Assembly: GCF_001428505.1 (NCBI RefSeq)
Contig: NZ_LMHU01000007.1
Coordinates: 62,133-126,132 of the forward strand
DNA length: 64,000 nt
Reading direction: 5' to 3'
Source: Terrabacter sp. Root181
Lineage (GTDB): Bacteria > Actinomycetota > Actinomycetes > Actinomycetales > Dermatophilaceae
How positions within the stretch are numbered: position 1 is the stretch's first letter; every line of letters starts with the position of its first letter. The notes under the pieces were generated by a model. It saw nothing but the letters and a program-made list of their open reading frames with translations. It was not told where the DNA came from and made no database searches. A program made the position numbers and the translations under genes. This document shows positions 45,342-57,200 of this stretch, piece after piece.

Positions 45342-45814
45342 CGCGCCACCACCTGCTTGGCGACGGTGCCGGCCCCGACGAGGGTGGCCGTCTCACGCGG
45401 GCCGAACTCACCCGGGTAGAGCGTGCCGACGACCTCGGAGACGGGCGTCATGCGTGATCCCCGCGCGTTGAGCTCGGTGAGCGTCATCGTCGGCGCGTGG
45501 ATGCCCGACACCTCCTGGACGAAGTGGCGCACGAGCACGCTGAGCTGCTGGTGGGCGCGGCGCTGGCTGATCTCCCCCGCTGCCGCACGGTCGAGCACGA
45601 GGTCGATCTGTCTCGTGTAGTCGGCGCGAAGCCGGCTCAGCCGGTCCGGGGTGACGCGCGGCGGCACCACGACCTTCTTCTCCCGGGTCGACCACCACAC
45701 CCAGACGTACCAGGCAGCGACGAGGGCCAGGGCGCCGACGCCGATCCAGAGCCACTTCGCGGCGTACGGGTCGGGGGCGTAGAAGCCCGGCGGCGGCGCG
45801 TCAGCGGCGAGCAC
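45332..45814 (-). CDS. Membrane-anchored protein of the MoxR/VWA cluster (DUF4381-like)
   Basis: This 160-residue protein starts VLAADAPPPGFYAPDPYAAK, has one membrane helix (WLWIGVGALALVAAWYVWVWW), then a basic and helical cytoplasmic domain (LSRLRADYTRQIDLVLDRAAAGEISQRRAHQQLSVLVRHFVQEVSGIHAPTMTLTEL). The position between DUF58 and VWA genes and the helical tail fit the DUF4381-like protein of MoxR operons. The GTG start overlaps the DUF58 stop by 14 bases; longer frames run in the wrong reading frame of DUF58. Confidence 0.8.
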   Translation of the reverse strand: MLAADAPPPGFYAPDPYAAKWLWIGVGALALVAAWYVWVWWSTREKKVVVPPRVTPDRLSRLRADYTRQIDLVLDRAAAGEISQRRAHQQLSVLVRHFVQEVSGIHAPTMTLTELNARGSRMTPVSEVVGTLYPGEFGPRETATLVGAGTVAKQVVARWS

Positions 45815-46688
45815 GGCGCTGCCTCTCGAGCAGGGCGAAGACCGTCGCGACGACCTCGTCGGACGATCCGAGGCGGGCGTGGTTGATGCCGCGCCGGTCG
45901 AGCAGCTCGGACGTGCGCCGCACCCGGTCGGCGACGGAGGCGGCGTACGCGGCCCGCACCCGAGGGTCGAGCCGGACCAACGTCGGCAGGGTGTAGGTGT
46001 CGACGACGTCGTATGCCGTCCGGTCGCCGTCGATGGCGGTCGGGTCGGCGTCCTCGACCGTGACCCAGAGGATCTCGTGCTGGACGTGGAGCCGGCGCAG
46101 CAACTCGTCGAGCGCCGGGTCGAGCTCCTTGTCGTCGGCGACGACGAGCAGCACGAGACGGCGGCGGACGTTGCGCACGATCCAGCGCAGCTGCGTCGCG
46201 AGGTTGCTCTGGTCGCCGTCGAGGACGGTCGCGGCGTCGACGGCGCGCAGGAGCAGCTCGAGGTGCGCCTCGGAGCCACGCAGGTCGTGCGCGACGGTCG
46301 AGCCGGCGGTGCCGCGCACGAGCCCGACGAGGTCGCCGTGACGCTGAGCGAGGTAGCCGACGAGACCGGCCGTCGCGATGGCCACGGACTTCTTCGGCTC
46401 TCCGCTGCGGGTCGTGGCCGCCATCCCGCGACCGGTGTCGACGACGAGCATGAGGTTCTGCTTGCGGCTCGCGACGTAGCGCTTGACGAGGGGCGACTGG
46501 TTGCGGGCCGTGGCGCGCCAGTCGATGTCGCGCACCTCGTCACCCGGGACGTAGTCGCGCAGGTCGTCGTAGTCGAGGCTGCGGCCGTGGAAGACGGAGG
46601 CGTACTCCCCCTCGAGCAGGCTGCGTGACTTGCGGCGCGCGTGGACGAAGAGCTTGCTCTTCACCCTCGTCAGCAGCGTCGTCGTCAT
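45801..46688 (-). CDS. DUF58 domain-containing protein
   Basis: This 295-residue protein carries the DUF58 motif GRSLDYDDLRDYVPGDEVRDIDWRATARNQSPLVKRY near residues 35-70 and then a VWA-like fold (LMLVVDTGRGM with a weak metal site, RLVLLVVADDKEL). DUF58 proteins accompany MoxR ATPases. It starts MTTTLLTRVKSKLFVHARRKSRSLLEG and has no membrane segment. It follows moxR by 25 bases on the same strand. Confidence 0.9.
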   Translation of the reverse strand: MTTTLLTRVKSKLFVHARRKSRSLLEGEYASVFHGRSLDYDDLRDYVPGDEVRDIDWRATARNQSPLVKRYVASRKQNLMLVVDTGRGMAATTRSGEPKKSVAIATAGLVGYLAQRHGDLVGLVRGTAGSTVAHDLRGSEAHLELLLRAVDAATVLDGDQSNLATQLRWIVRNVRRRLVLLVVADDKELDPALDELLRRLHVQHEILWVTVEDADPTAIDGDRTAYDVVDTYTLPTLVRLDPRVRAAYAASVADRVRRTSELLDRRGINHARLGSSDEVVATVFALLERQRRARR

Positions 46689-46713
46689 GTCGAGTCCTCG
46701 TCCGGTGCCCTGG

Positions 46714-48027
<1,314 letters not shown>

Positions 48028-48157
48028 CGATTCCCCTTGCTCGACGCGTACCGGCGGAGGGAGTCGCGCCGGCAGGGACACATCGTAAGCACGGCTGGCT
48101 GTGCCGCGCGGGTGGTCCCGTCACCCCGCGGACACTCCGGGGGCCTCGAACGGCCCG

Positions 48158-50290
48158 TCAGGCGTCGATGCGCTCGCGGTCGACCTCGGCCGCGGACTCG
48201 ATGATGAAGTCCTTGCGCGGCGCGACCTCGTTGCCCATGAGCAGCTCGAAGACGCGCTCGGCGGCCTCGAGGTCTCGCATCGTCACCTTGCGCAGGGTGC
48301 GGTGGCGCGGGTCCATCGTCGTGTCGGCGAGCTGGTCGGCGTCCATCTCGCCGAGGCCCTTGTAGCGCTGCATCGGCTGCTTGATCTTCTTGCCCGACTT
48401 CTCGAGACGGGCCAGGGTGCGGCGCATCTCCGGCTCGTTGAAGGTGTAGATCAGCTCGTTCTTCTTCGCGCCGGCGTTGATGACCTCGAGCCGGTGCAGC
48501 GGGGGCATGGCCGCGTAGACCCGACCGGCGTCGACCAGCGGACGCATGTAGCGGAAGAAGAGCGTCAGCAGCAGGGTGCGGATGTGGGCCCCGTCGACGT
48601 CGGCGTCGGTCATGATGATGACCTTGCCGTAGCGTGCGGCGCCGAGGTCGAAGCTGCGGCCCGAGCCGGCACCGATCACCTGGATGATCGAGGCGCACTC
48701 GGCGTTCTTGAGCATGTCGGAGACCGACGCCTTCTGGACGTTGAGGATCTTGCCGCGGATCGGGAGCAACGCCTGGAACTCGGAGTTGCGCGCCTCCTTG
48801 GCGGTGCCCATCGCCGAGTCGCCCTCGACGATGAACAGCTCGGAGCGCTCGACGTCGGTGGTCCGGCAGTCGCGCAGCTTGGACGGGAGCGTCGAGCTCT
48901 CGAGGGCGTTCTTGCGACGCTGGGTCTCCTTGTGCAGCCGGGCGCTGATGCGCGACTTCATCTCGGAGACGACCTTCTCGAGGAGGAGCGACGCCTGCGC
49001 CTTGTCGCCGCGCTTGGTCGACGTGAGGCGGTCGGTCAGCTCCTTCTCGACGACCTTGGCCACGATGGCGCGCACGGCGTTGGTGCCGAGCACCTCCTTG
49101 GTCTGGCCCTCGAACTGCGGCTCGGCCAGGCGCACCGTCACGACGGCGGTCATGCCGGCGAGGATGTCGTCCTTCTCGGGCTTGTCGTTGCCGACCTTGA
49201 GGCGCCGCGCGTTGAGCTCCAGCTGCTTGCGGAAGACCTTGACGATCGACTGCTCGAAGCCGGTGACGTGCGTGCCGCCCTTGGGCGTCGTGATGATGTT
49301 GACGAAGGACTGGACCTTCGTGTCGTAGCCCTGGCCCCAGCGCAGCGCGACCTCGACGGCGCACTCGCGCTCGAGCTCGGTCGGGGTCATGTGACCGTTG
49401 ACGTCGAGGACCGGGACCGTCTCGGTGAAGGTGCCGGAGCCCTCGAGGCGCCAGACGTCGGTGATCGGGGTGTCGGGCGCGAGGAACTCGACGAAGTCGG
49501 TGATGCCGCCGTCGTGCTGGAAGACCTCCTCGATCGGGCCGTCCTCGCCGGGCGTGCCCTTGAGCCGTCGCTCGTCGCGGATGACGAGGCGCAGCCCGGG
49601 GACGAGGAACGAGGTCTGCCGGGCCCGGCCGAGGATGGCGTCGTAGTCGAGCTCTGCGTCCTTGAGGAAGATCTGGCGGTCGGGCCAGAAGCGCACGCGG
49701 GAGCCCGTGACGCCCCGCTTGGCCTTGCCGACGACGGGCAGCGCGCTCTTCTTCTCGTAGGGCGTGAACTCCGAGTCGGGCGAGTGCACGGACGTCCGGT
49801 CGCCGAACGTGCCGGGCTCGCCCCGTCGGAAGCTCATGCCGTACGTCTTGCCGACCCGGTCGACGGCCACGTCGAGCCGCGCGGACAGCGCGTTGACGAC
49901 GGAGGCGCCGACGCCGTGGAGCCCACCGGTGGCGGCGTACGAGGCGCCACCGAACTTGCCGCCCGCGTGCAGCTTGGTGAAGACGACCTCCACGCCGGAC
50001 AGACCGGTGCGCGGCTCGATGTCGACGGGGATGCCTCGGCCGTTGTCGCGGACCTCGATGGACCCGTCTCCGCCGAGGATGACCTCGATGTCGGTGCACA
50101 CGCCGGCGAGGGCCTCGTCGACCGCGTTGTCGATGATCTCCCAGAGGCAGTGCATGAGGCCGCGCTGGTCGGTCGAGCCGATGTACATGCCGGGGCGCTT
50201 GCGCACGGCCTCGAGGCCCTCGAGGACCTGGAGGTGGCGGGCGGTGTAGTCGCCGTTGCCGGAGGGAGCGGGTCGTGAGGCGGAGGCCAC
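48158..50290 (-). CDS. parE: DNA topoisomerase IV subunit B
   Basis: This 710-residue ATPase subunit pairs with ParC to separate replicated chromosomes. It has GHKL ATPase motifs (EIIDNAVDEALAG, RDNGRGIPVD, GGLHGVGASVVNALS) and TOPRIM motifs (FIVEGDSAMGTAKEARNSEFQALLPIRGKILNVQKA, KVIIMTDADVDGAHIRTLLL), then QRYKGLGEMDADQL. GTG at 50290 is chosen because sequence upstream looks non-coding and the product begins just before the conserved YTARHLQVLEGLEAVRKRPGMYIG. The reading frame opens further but without homology. Confidence 0.93.
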   Translation of the reverse strand: MASASRPAPSGNGDYTARHLQVLEGLEAVRKRPGMYIGSTDQRGLMHCLWEIIDNAVDEALAGVCTDIEVILGGDGSIEVRDNGRGIPVDIEPRTGLSGVEVVFTKLHAGGKFGGASYAATGGLHGVGASVVNALSARLDVAVDRVGKTYGMSFRRGEPGTFGDRTSVHSPDSEFTPYEKKSALPVVGKAKRGVTGSRVRFWPDRQIFLKDAELDYDAILGRARQTSFLVPGLRLVIRDERRLKGTPGEDGPIEEVFQHDGGITDFVEFLAPDTPITDVWRLEGSGTFTETVPVLDVNGHMTPTELERECAVEVALRWGQGYDTKVQSFVNIITTPKGGTHVTGFEQSIVKVFRKQLELNARRLKVGNDKPEKDDILAGMTAVVTVRLAEPQFEGQTKEVLGTNAVRAIVAKVVEKELTDRLTSTKRGDKAQASLLLEKVVSEMKSRISARLHKETQRRKNALESSTLPSKLRDCRTTDVERSELFIVEGDSAMGTAKEARNSEFQALLPIRGKILNVQKASVSDMLKNAECASIIQVIGAGSGRSFDLGAARYGKVIIMTDADVDGAHIRTLLLTLFFRYMRPLVDAGRVYAAMPPLHRLEVINAGAKKNELIYTFNEPEMRRTLARLEKSGKKIKQPMQRYKGLGEMDADQLADTTMDPRHRTLRKVTMRDLEAAERVFELLMGNEVAPRKDFIIESAAEVDRERIDA

Positions 50291-50696
50291 GGTGTGTCGT
50301 TCTCTTTCGGTCGGTGAGCGGCCAGCGGTCGGGCTGTGGAGGGCTGGCAGGGGAAGCCTAGCCACCGCCGCCGACGGCTCCCGGGAGGCTCGCTGGGCCC
50401 CGGGTGACCGACCCACGGACGACCCGGACACGGGCCCCGACAGCCCCGCGCGCCCCACCGGCGCGAGGTGTGCCAATCCGTATCTGCGGGGCGCGGCGAA
50501 TCACTGACACGTAACGATGTCGACCCGCCGGGCGTCTCAATCACCGAGCCTCGTCATCGGGAAGGTTTCGACGTGATTCACTGTTGGAACGTCCACGAAG
50601 CGCGAGAGGTCCACCGGATGGACCGATCGGGCGTCGTAGGTACATGGCAGGGTTTCCCTCCGGGGGACCCCCGAGGGAGGAAAGAGGCGAAATACG
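50291..50696. other. 406-bp divergent intergenic region upstream of parE and the DUF7455 gene
   Basis: No coding frame with convincing character is seen on either strand. On the plus side, a stem-loop (CCCTC.GGGG/CCCCG.AGGG, about 50656-50677, with one bulge) lies between a possible -10 (TAGGTA near 50637) and the start of the DUF7455 gene, and could shape its leader. No sigA gene is present here, although DUF7455 and parE often lie next to the principal sigma factor in actinobacteria. Confidence 0.5.
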
Positions 50697-50921
50697 ATGA
50701 CGACAGCACTGGCACCCGAACTGACTGCTGCTGACCGCTGCGACCGATGTGGGGCCCAGGCCTACATCCGCGCCCGCCTCGTTTCCGGCGGAGAGCTGCT
50801 CTTCTGCGCGCACCACGGTCGGGAGCACCTCCCGGCGCTGAAGGACAAGGCTCTCGACATCCGCGACGAGACGGAACGACTCACCGAGATCCCGGGATCC
50901 GCTCCCGTGGACGAACGCTGA
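50697..50921 (+). CDS. DUF7455-type small zinc-finger protein
   Basis: This 74-residue protein contains two Cys/His clusters: RCDRCGAQAYIRARL and LLFCAHHGREHLPAL, likely binding one zinc, then an acidic helical tail. The wording fits DUF7455, a small family that lies near parE and sigA in many actinobacteria. A purine-rich AGGAAAGAGG precedes the ATG. A regulatory or RNA-polymerase-linked role would be inference. Confidence 0.85.
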   Translation: MTTALAPELTAADRCDRCGAQAYIRARLVSGGELLFCAHHGREHLPALKDKALDIRDETERLTEIPGSAPVDER

Positions 50922-50991
50922 GCCCAGAGGCGATCTCCGACCCGGCCCTTCCTGACCCCATCCTGATCCGAACGCCGCCGACGGCTGCCCC

Positions 50992-51480
50992 GTGATCACC
51001 GCGACGAACGTCCTCGTTCTCCTCGCGATGCTCGTGGGCACCGTCGGCATCGTCGTCCCGGTGCTTCCGGGGCTGCTGCTGGTGTGGGGTGCGACGCTCG
51101 TGTGGGCGTTGGAGCGTCAGGACGGGCCGGGTTGGCTCGTCCTCGGCATCTCGACCCTGTTGTATGCCGTGGGCCTCGTCGCGCAGTACACCGTCCCGGG
51201 GCGCCGGATGAAGACCGCAGGGGTCGACGGGGTCATCGTCGCCGTGGCGCTGGTCGTCGCGGTGGTGGGCTTCTTCGTCGTGCCCGTCGTGGGTGGCCCG
51301 CTCGGCTTCGTCCTCACGATCTACGTCCTCGAGCTGGTCAAGCACCGGGGGCACGCACCGGCCTGGCACGCGACGACGCAGGCCATCCGCGCGGTCGCCC
51401 TCAACATGGGCATCGAGCTCGCGACGGCGTTCGCCATGATCGCGACCTGGGGTGTCGGGGTCTACGTCACCCGGCCCTGA
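50992..51480 (+). CDS. DUF456 domain-containing membrane protein
   Basis: This 162-residue protein has about four membrane segments with the DUF456 glycine-rich core: VGTVGIVVPVLPGLLLVWGATLVWAL, then TLLYAVGLVAQYTVPGRRMKTAGVDGVIVAVALVVAVVGFFVVPVVGGPLGFVLTIYVLE. The family function is unknown. The GTG start at 50992 follows the DUF7455 gene by 70 bases on the same strand. Confidence 0.9.
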   Translation: MITATNVLVLLAMLVGTVGIVVPVLPGLLLVWGATLVWALERQDGPGWLVLGISTLLYAVGLVAQYTVPGRRMKTAGVDGVIVAVALVVAVVGFFVVPVVGGPLGFVLTIYVLELVKHRGHAPAWHATTQAIRAVALNMGIELATAFAMIATWGVGVYVTRP

Positions 51481-51600
51481 GTGCAGGTCGCCCGGCGACG
51501 CACGCCCCTCACGCGCTCCTGACACGACGCAGGACCCCGACCGTATCCGTCAGTGTGATGTGTGCGCTGCACCGGTGTGCGCCGTGTCGTCAGGGGCGCG

Positions 51601-51999
51601 TCACCACTGGTCGCGGCGGCGCTTCTCCCACCGCTCCTCGAGGCGCTCCATGAAGGTGGCCTGCTTGGCGGACGCGGCCTTGGCCTTGCCGGCCCGCGGC
51701 TTGGTGGTGCCGTCGTTGGCGACGGCGGCGAGCTTCGTCTTCGACGGAGTGATGGCGTAGACGATGCCGGCGACCATGATCGCGAAGCCGACCGCACCGA
51801 GCCAGATGCTGCTGCTCATCGCTGAGAAGACCACGAGGGCGAGTCCGATGACCGCGGCTACGACGCCGGCGACGAGCCGTCCGCGACCGAGACCGCGCGA
51901 CTTCGTCTTCTCGATCCGCGATGCGAATCGAGGGTCTTCGGCGTAGAGGGCTTCCTCCATCTGCTGGAGGAGTGCTTCCTCGTGTTCCGAGAGTGCCAC
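51601..51999 (-). CDS. DUF3040 domain-containing protein
   Basis: This 132-residue protein starts VALSEHEEALLQQMEEALYAEDPRFASRI, the DUF3040 signature, followed by a basic loop, two adjacent membrane helices (LVAGVVAAVIGLALVVFSAM; IWLGAVGFAIMVAGIVYAI) and a Lys/Arg-rich cytoplasmic tail ending WEKRRRDQW. The GTG at 51999 has GGGAGG upstream, which fixes the start. DUF3040 genes often sit close to dinB in actinobacteria, as here. Confidence 0.9.
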   Translation of the reverse strand: MALSEHEEALLQQMEEALYAEDPRFASRIEKTKSRGLGRGRLVAGVVAAVIGLALVVFSAMSSSIWLGAVGFAIMVAGIVYAITPSKTKLAAVANDGTTKPRAGKAKAASAKQATFMERLEERWEKRRRDQW

Positions 52000-52073
52000 C
52001 CGGCACCTCCCTGGTGCGAAATCGACTGTGCCCGAATCGTATGTCGGAAACGGCCGACGCGGACTTCTTTCCT

Positions 52074-53333
52074 TCAGGATATGTCTCGCCGCTCGCGTTG
52101 GGAACCCGAGGGCCGGTCGGGCATCAGTGATGCTGGACGCACCGATCCGGCACCGAATCTGGCGCTCGCCCGGTCGACCGCGCGGTCGGCCTCGCGCCAC
52201 CCGTGTTCGGGCTCGTCGAGGGTGGCCTGGATGGGCGCGACGGCCGACGGGACGAGCCCTTCGAGGCGGACCCCGACGAGCCGGATGCGGGCGCGCTGGA
52301 GTCCGAGGCGGTCGTAGAGCTCGCGGGCCGTCGCGAAGATGTCGCGGGAGACGTCCGTGTGGTGGCGCAGGGTCTTGGCGCGGGTGATCGTCGTGAAGTC
52401 GGCGAAGCGCACCTTGATCGAGACGGTGCGCCCCGTCATCCCGGCGGAGCGGGCGCGGGCCGCGGTGCGGTCGGCGAGGCGCAGCAGCTCACGGTGGATG
52501 CGTACGGGGTCGTCGATGTCGTGGGCGAAGGTCTCGTCGGCACCGATCGACTTCTCACGCCGCTCGGGCACGACGGACCGCGGGTCACGGCCCCACGCGA
52601 GGTCGTGCAGGCTCCGGCCGGCGACGTCGCCGAGGGCACGCTGGAGCGTCTCGACGGGCGTGTGCGCGAGATCGGCGACGGTGCGCAGGCCCAGGCGGTG
52701 CAGGTGCTCCTCGGTCTTGTCGCCGACGCCCCAGATCGCGCCGACGGGCAGCTGGTGCAGGAACGAGACGACCTCCTCGCGCGGCACGACGATGAGCCCG
52801 TCGGGCTTGGCGAGGTTGGAGGCGAGCTTGGCGACGAACTTCGTCGGGGCCACCCCCACGGAGCAGGTGATGCCCTGCTCGTCGGCGATGGTGTCGCGCA
52901 GCTGCTCGGCGATCTGCGTCGGGCGGCCCAGTCGGCGTACGGCCCCGGAGACGTCGAGGAAGGCCTCGTCGAGGGAGAGGGGCTCGACGCTGTCGGTGAT
53001 CATCGCGAAGGTCGCCATGACGGCTTCGGAGATGGCGGCGTAGCGGCGGTGGTCGGGCTCGATGATGACCGCCTGCGGGCACAGCCGCTGGGCCCGAGCC
53101 ATCGGCATGGCCGAGGTGACGCCGAAGGCGCGCGCCTCGTAGGTGGCCGACAGCACGACGGACCGCCCGCTCGCGCCACCGATGATGACGGGCCGGCCCC
53201 GCAGCTCGGGACGCGAGATGAGCGAGGCGGACGCGTAGAAGGCGTCCATGTCGACGTGCAGGACGGTGCACCCGGAGTCGTCGGGCGGCTCGGAGCCCGC
53301 CCTGGTCGGCGCGGTGAACTGGCGGCGGCTCAT
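52074..53333 (-). CDS. dinB: DNA polymerase IV (Y-family translesion polymerase)
   Basis: This 419-residue polymerase has the Y-family active site: VLHVDMDAFYASASLISRPELRGRPV, SATYEARAFGVTSAMPMARAQRLCP, and SLDEAFLDVSGA with the catalytic Asp-Glu pair. A helix-hairpin-helix (GITCSVGVAPTKFVAKLASNLAKPDG) and the little-finger domain follow. It copies damaged DNA with low fidelity. The C-terminus (DRPSGSQRERRDIS) lacks an obvious clamp-binding motif. It lies in the same orientation and just downstream of dnaE2, separated by a methyltransferase, and so may serve with it in damage mutagenesis. Confidence 0.95.
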   Translation of the reverse strand: MSRRQFTAPTRAGSEPPDDSGCTVLHVDMDAFYASASLISRPELRGRPVIIGGASGRSVVLSATYEARAFGVTSAMPMARAQRLCPQAVIIEPDHRRYAAISEAVMATFAMITDSVEPLSLDEAFLDVSGAVRRLGRPTQIAEQLRDTIADEQGITCSVGVAPTKFVAKLASNLAKPDGLIVVPREEVVSFLHQLPVGAIWGVGDKTEEHLHRLGLRTVADLAHTPVETLQRALGDVAGRSLHDLAWGRDPRSVVPERREKSIGADETFAHDIDDPVRIHRELLRLADRTAARARSAGMTGRTVSIKVRFADFTTITRAKTLRHHTDVSRDIFATARELYDRLGLQRARIRLVGVRLEGLVPSAVAPIQATLDEPEHGWREADRAVDRASARFGAGSVRPASLMPDRPSGSQRERRDIS

Positions 53334-53375
53334 CGTCGGCCCGCCGGACGGGTCGACGCGCTCACGAGGGCGCGG

Positions 53376-54140
53376 TCAGTCGCGGCGCGCGACGACGTGG
53401 AGGGCATTGCCGAGGGTCCGGAGGAACTCGCGCCCCGGTCCGGTGACGAGCAGCTCGTCGAGCTCGGCCAGGGCGACGCGGTCGGCCTCGGAGTCGATGA
53501 GCGAGGCCGGGACGAGGTGGCCGAGGATGTTGGTGCCGCGCACCCGGACGTCGGTGAAGCCGGCGTCGGCGAGGAGTGTCTCGAGCTGCTCGACGTCGAA
53601 GCGGCGCGGCAGCGGGTCGGTGCTCCCCCAGCGGCCGGACGGGTCGACGAGCGCCGCCCGGGCCTGGCCGAACTCGCCGGCGATGGCCTTGGCGAAGACG
53701 ACGGACAGCCGGCCGGAGACGAGCAGCGACAGGACACCGCCCTCCCCCAGCACCTGCGCGACGGCGTGGAGCGTGGCGGCGGGGTCGTCGACGAACTCGA
53801 GTGTGCCGTGGCAGCAGGCGAGGTCGACGCGACGACCGGCGAGGACGGATTCGAGGGAGTCGCCGTCGCCCTGGACCGCGGTGATGCGGTCGACGATGCC
53901 GGCCTCACGGGCCCGGCGGGCCAGCGACGCGAGCGCGTCGGGGCTGGGGTCGACGACGATGACGCGGTGACCGGCCTCGGCGAGCGGGACGGCGACACCG
54001 CCCGTGCCGCCCCCGAGGTCGAGCACCTCGAGCGGACGGCCGAGCCGCTGCGAGCACTCGTCGGCGATCCGGCCCACGGCCGAGACGACGGCCGACGGCC
54101 GGACCCCTCCACGTCGCTGGGGGCGCTGCTCGTCGGGCAC
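53376..54140 (-). CDS. Class I SAM-dependent methyltransferase
   Basis: This 254-residue protein has a Rossmann methyltransferase fold: LEVLDLGGGTGGVAVPLAEAGHRVIVVDPSPDALASL (motif I with the acidic ribose-binding Asp), GDGDSLESVL, VDLACCHGTLEFVDDP and a Val/Leu-rich end. It matches Methyltransf_11-type enzymes; the substrate is unknown. It lies between dnaE2 and dinB on the same strand. Its link to DNA repair, if any, is positional only. Confidence 0.87.
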   Translation of the reverse strand: MPDEQRPQRRGGVRPSAVVSAVGRIADECSQRLGRPLEVLDLGGGTGGVAVPLAEAGHRVIVVDPSPDALASLARRAREAGIVDRITAVQGDGDSLESVLAGRRVDLACCHGTLEFVDDPAATLHAVAQVLGEGGVLSLLVSGRLSVVFAKAIAGEFGQARAALVDPSGRWGSTDPLPRRFDVEQLETLLADAGFTDVRVRGTNILGHLVPASLIDSEADRVALAELDELLVTGPGREFLRTLGNALHVVARRD

Positions 54141-54203
54141 GGGATCCTCCGTCTGGGAACGTGGTACGCGTGGTGCCGCGTGTGGTTCGTGTGCGTCATC
54201 ACC

Positions 54204-57200
54204 CTAGTGCCCCGAGCTTCCCGGACTCGCGTGCCACAGCTTGCGTGGCGGGCCGCCCACGGTCTCGCCGGGCACGAGCCCGCTCGTGCCTCGCGGTCCC
54301 CTGACGTCGTCTCCCGCCGGCTTGATGTCGGCATAGGGCGACTGCTTGAACCCCGAGGCGTGGACGAGCACCCGCCGGCCGTCCGGTCCCTCACCGACCC
54401 CGCCGCCCGTCCCGTCCGGTCCGGCGAGCGCGGTGGCGCGCTCCCATGCCGACCGGTCGGCGGCCTCGAGCGCGTCGCGGACGGCGGTGACGCCTCCGGA
54501 GGTCCACGCGTCCTGCAGGGCCGAGAGCTCCCACGCACCGGTGGCCCGGATGGAGACGCCGCGCGGGCCGGTGCGTCGCACGAGACCGCGGCAGAGCAGC
54601 AGCCACGAGTGGAAGACGGTGGCGGCATACGGGCCCTGGACATCCTCGAAGAAGGTGAGGTCGGCCGGGCCGGTGGCGTCGTCGAGCGTGAGGAACACGA
54701 CGCGGCGTCCGGTGCGGATCGGCGGGGTCTGGGTGGCGACCTTGACCCCGGCGACGAGGACCTCGCGGCCACTGCGTCCGGAGAGCAGGTCGCGCGCCCG
54801 GGTCACGCCGAGCGCGTCGAGCAGCGGGCGGTAGAAGTCGACGACGTGGCCGCTCGCGTCGAGGCCGAGCACCTCGAGCTCGGCGCGGACGCGCTCCGGA
54901 CCGGTCATCTCGGGCAGGCCGCTCGTCGCGGTGAGGCGTGGCGTGTCGCCGAGGTCGAGCGTCAGCTGGGTCGCGATCTGCTCGGGAGCCCCGGCGGAGG
55001 CCTGCGACTGGGCCGCGGCGAGGGCCCGGATGTCTCCCGTGGCCGAGACGGACGTGACCCGCCCGCGTGACCCGGCCGGTCCCGACGACCGGCTCGCGGC
55101 CGAGACCCGATGGGAGGACCGGCGCGACGACCGCTGCGAGGAGGACCATCGGTCGAGCTCGGCGACGTGGAGCAGCAGGTCGCGCCGGGTGACCCGGCCG
55201 CGACGGCCGAGGCCGCCGCGGGCACGACCCACGACCCCGGCCCCGCTCTCGTCGAGACGGGACGGGCCACCGAGGTCGATGTCGTGCAGCGAGTCGAACC
55301 CCCCGGCGAGCACGAGCTTCTCGGCGACGGGTCGTGACACGTGGGCACGCTGCCAGAAGTCGGAGAGGCTGGAGTAGGGCTGGCCCGCGACGATCTGCGC
55401 CACCTCGGCCTCGCTGATGCCGTGGACGTCGGCGAGCGAGAGGCGGATGGCCTCCCCGCCGTCGTCGGTGCGTTCGAAACGGTAGGCGCCGGTCGAGACG
55501 TTGACGTCGAGACCGAGGATCGCGATGCCGAAGGTGCGGGCGTCGTCGAGGATGAGGCGCTTGGGGTACATGCCGGGGTCGTGGGTCAGCACCCCGGCGA
55601 GGAAGGCCGCCGGGTGGTGCGTCTTGAGCCAGGCCGACTGGTAGGTCGGCAGCGCGAACGCCGCGGCGTGCGCCTTGCAGAAGCCGAACGACGCGAACGC
55701 CTTGAGGACCTCCCAGATCTTGTCGGCGACCTCGGGCGCGTAGCCGCGGTCGCGGGCGGCGGGTCGCCACCACGCCTCGATGCGCTTCTGCCCGTCGGGT
55801 GTGCCGAGCGCGCGACGCACCTCGTCGGCCTGGGCGAGGGTCACGCCGGTCGTCTCGGCGACGATCATGAGCACCTGCTCGTGGAAGACGACGACGCCCT
55901 CGGTCTCCTCGAGCGCCGGGACGAGCGACGAGTGGAGGTAGGACGGGTCCTTCCAGCCCTGCCTCGCGTTGAGGAACGGGATGATCATGTCGCTCTTGAC
56001 CGGACCCGGGCGGAAGAGCGAGATGTCGATGATGAGGTCGTCGAAGGTGCGCGGCCCGAACTTGCCGATGAGCTCGCGCTGCCCGGGACTCTCGATCTGG
56101 AAGCAGCCGAGGGTCTTCGTCGAGCGGACGAGCTCGAAGGTCGGCTCGTCGTCGAAGGGCACCTGCGACTCGTCGTCGAGGTCGATGTGGTCGCCGTCGA
56201 CACGCTCGACCTCGACGACGGCGTGGGCCATCGCCGACTGCATCCGGATGCCGAGGACGTCGAGCTTGAGCAGCCCCATCTCCTCGACGTCGTCCTTGTC
56301 GAACTGGCTCATCGGGAAGCCGAGCCAGCTCGCCTCGACGGGCGTGCGGTCGAGCAGGACGGAGTCGGACAGCACGACTCCGCACGGGTGCAGCGCGATG
56401 TGCCGGGGCAGGCCGTCGAGGCGCTCCACGATGTCGAACATCAGCTGCAGGCGTGGCACGTCGAGGCCGCTCGCCCGGAGCTCAGGCAGCTCGGCCAGGG
56501 CGTTGCGCACGTTGCGGGCGGCGATGTGCGGGAAGGCCTTGGCCATGGCGTCGATCTCGGGCGGCGGCAGTCCGAGCGCGGCCCCGGCGTCGCGGATCGC
56601 GTGGCGCACCCGGTAGGTGTCCATCATCGAGACGCACGTGACGCGGTCGCCGCCGAAGTGGTCGAGGATGCGCTCGTAGATCTCGGTGCGCCGGGCCGAC
56701 TCGACGTCGATGTCGATGTCGGGCAGCTCGGCCCGCAGCGGTGAGCAGAAGCGCTCCATGAGCAGCCCGTGTCGCATCGGGTCGACGCCGGAGATGCCGA
56801 GGAGGTAGTTGACGAGCGACCCGGCCCCCGACCCGCGGGCCGCGACCCGCACCCCCATCTCGCGGATGAGGTCGCAGACCTGCGCGACGGTGAGGAAGTA
56901 CGTCGCGTAGCCGAGGGTCTCGATGACGCCGAGCTCGTCCTCGAGCCGGTCGCTGACGGCGCCGAGCTCGTCCTCGGTGCGACCTGGATAGCGGGTCGCG
57001 ATCGACTCGCGGCACCGGCGCGCGAGGACGCGGTGCGGGTTGGTGCCGGGCCGGATGCCGAGGACGCCGGGCTCGGGCAGGTGGACCGAGCCGATGCCGA
57101 GGTCGGCCCGTGGGTCCTGGACGCACTCGGCGGCGAGCGCCGTCGTGCGGGCGAGCAGCTCGCGTGCCTGCTCGCGGGCGAGCGACCCGCCGCCGACGAG

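Noticed and set aside
48101-50278. Plus-strand open frame of 725 codons
   Set aside because: Antisense shadow of parE with no homology; the opposite strand carries all GHKL and TOPRIM motifs.
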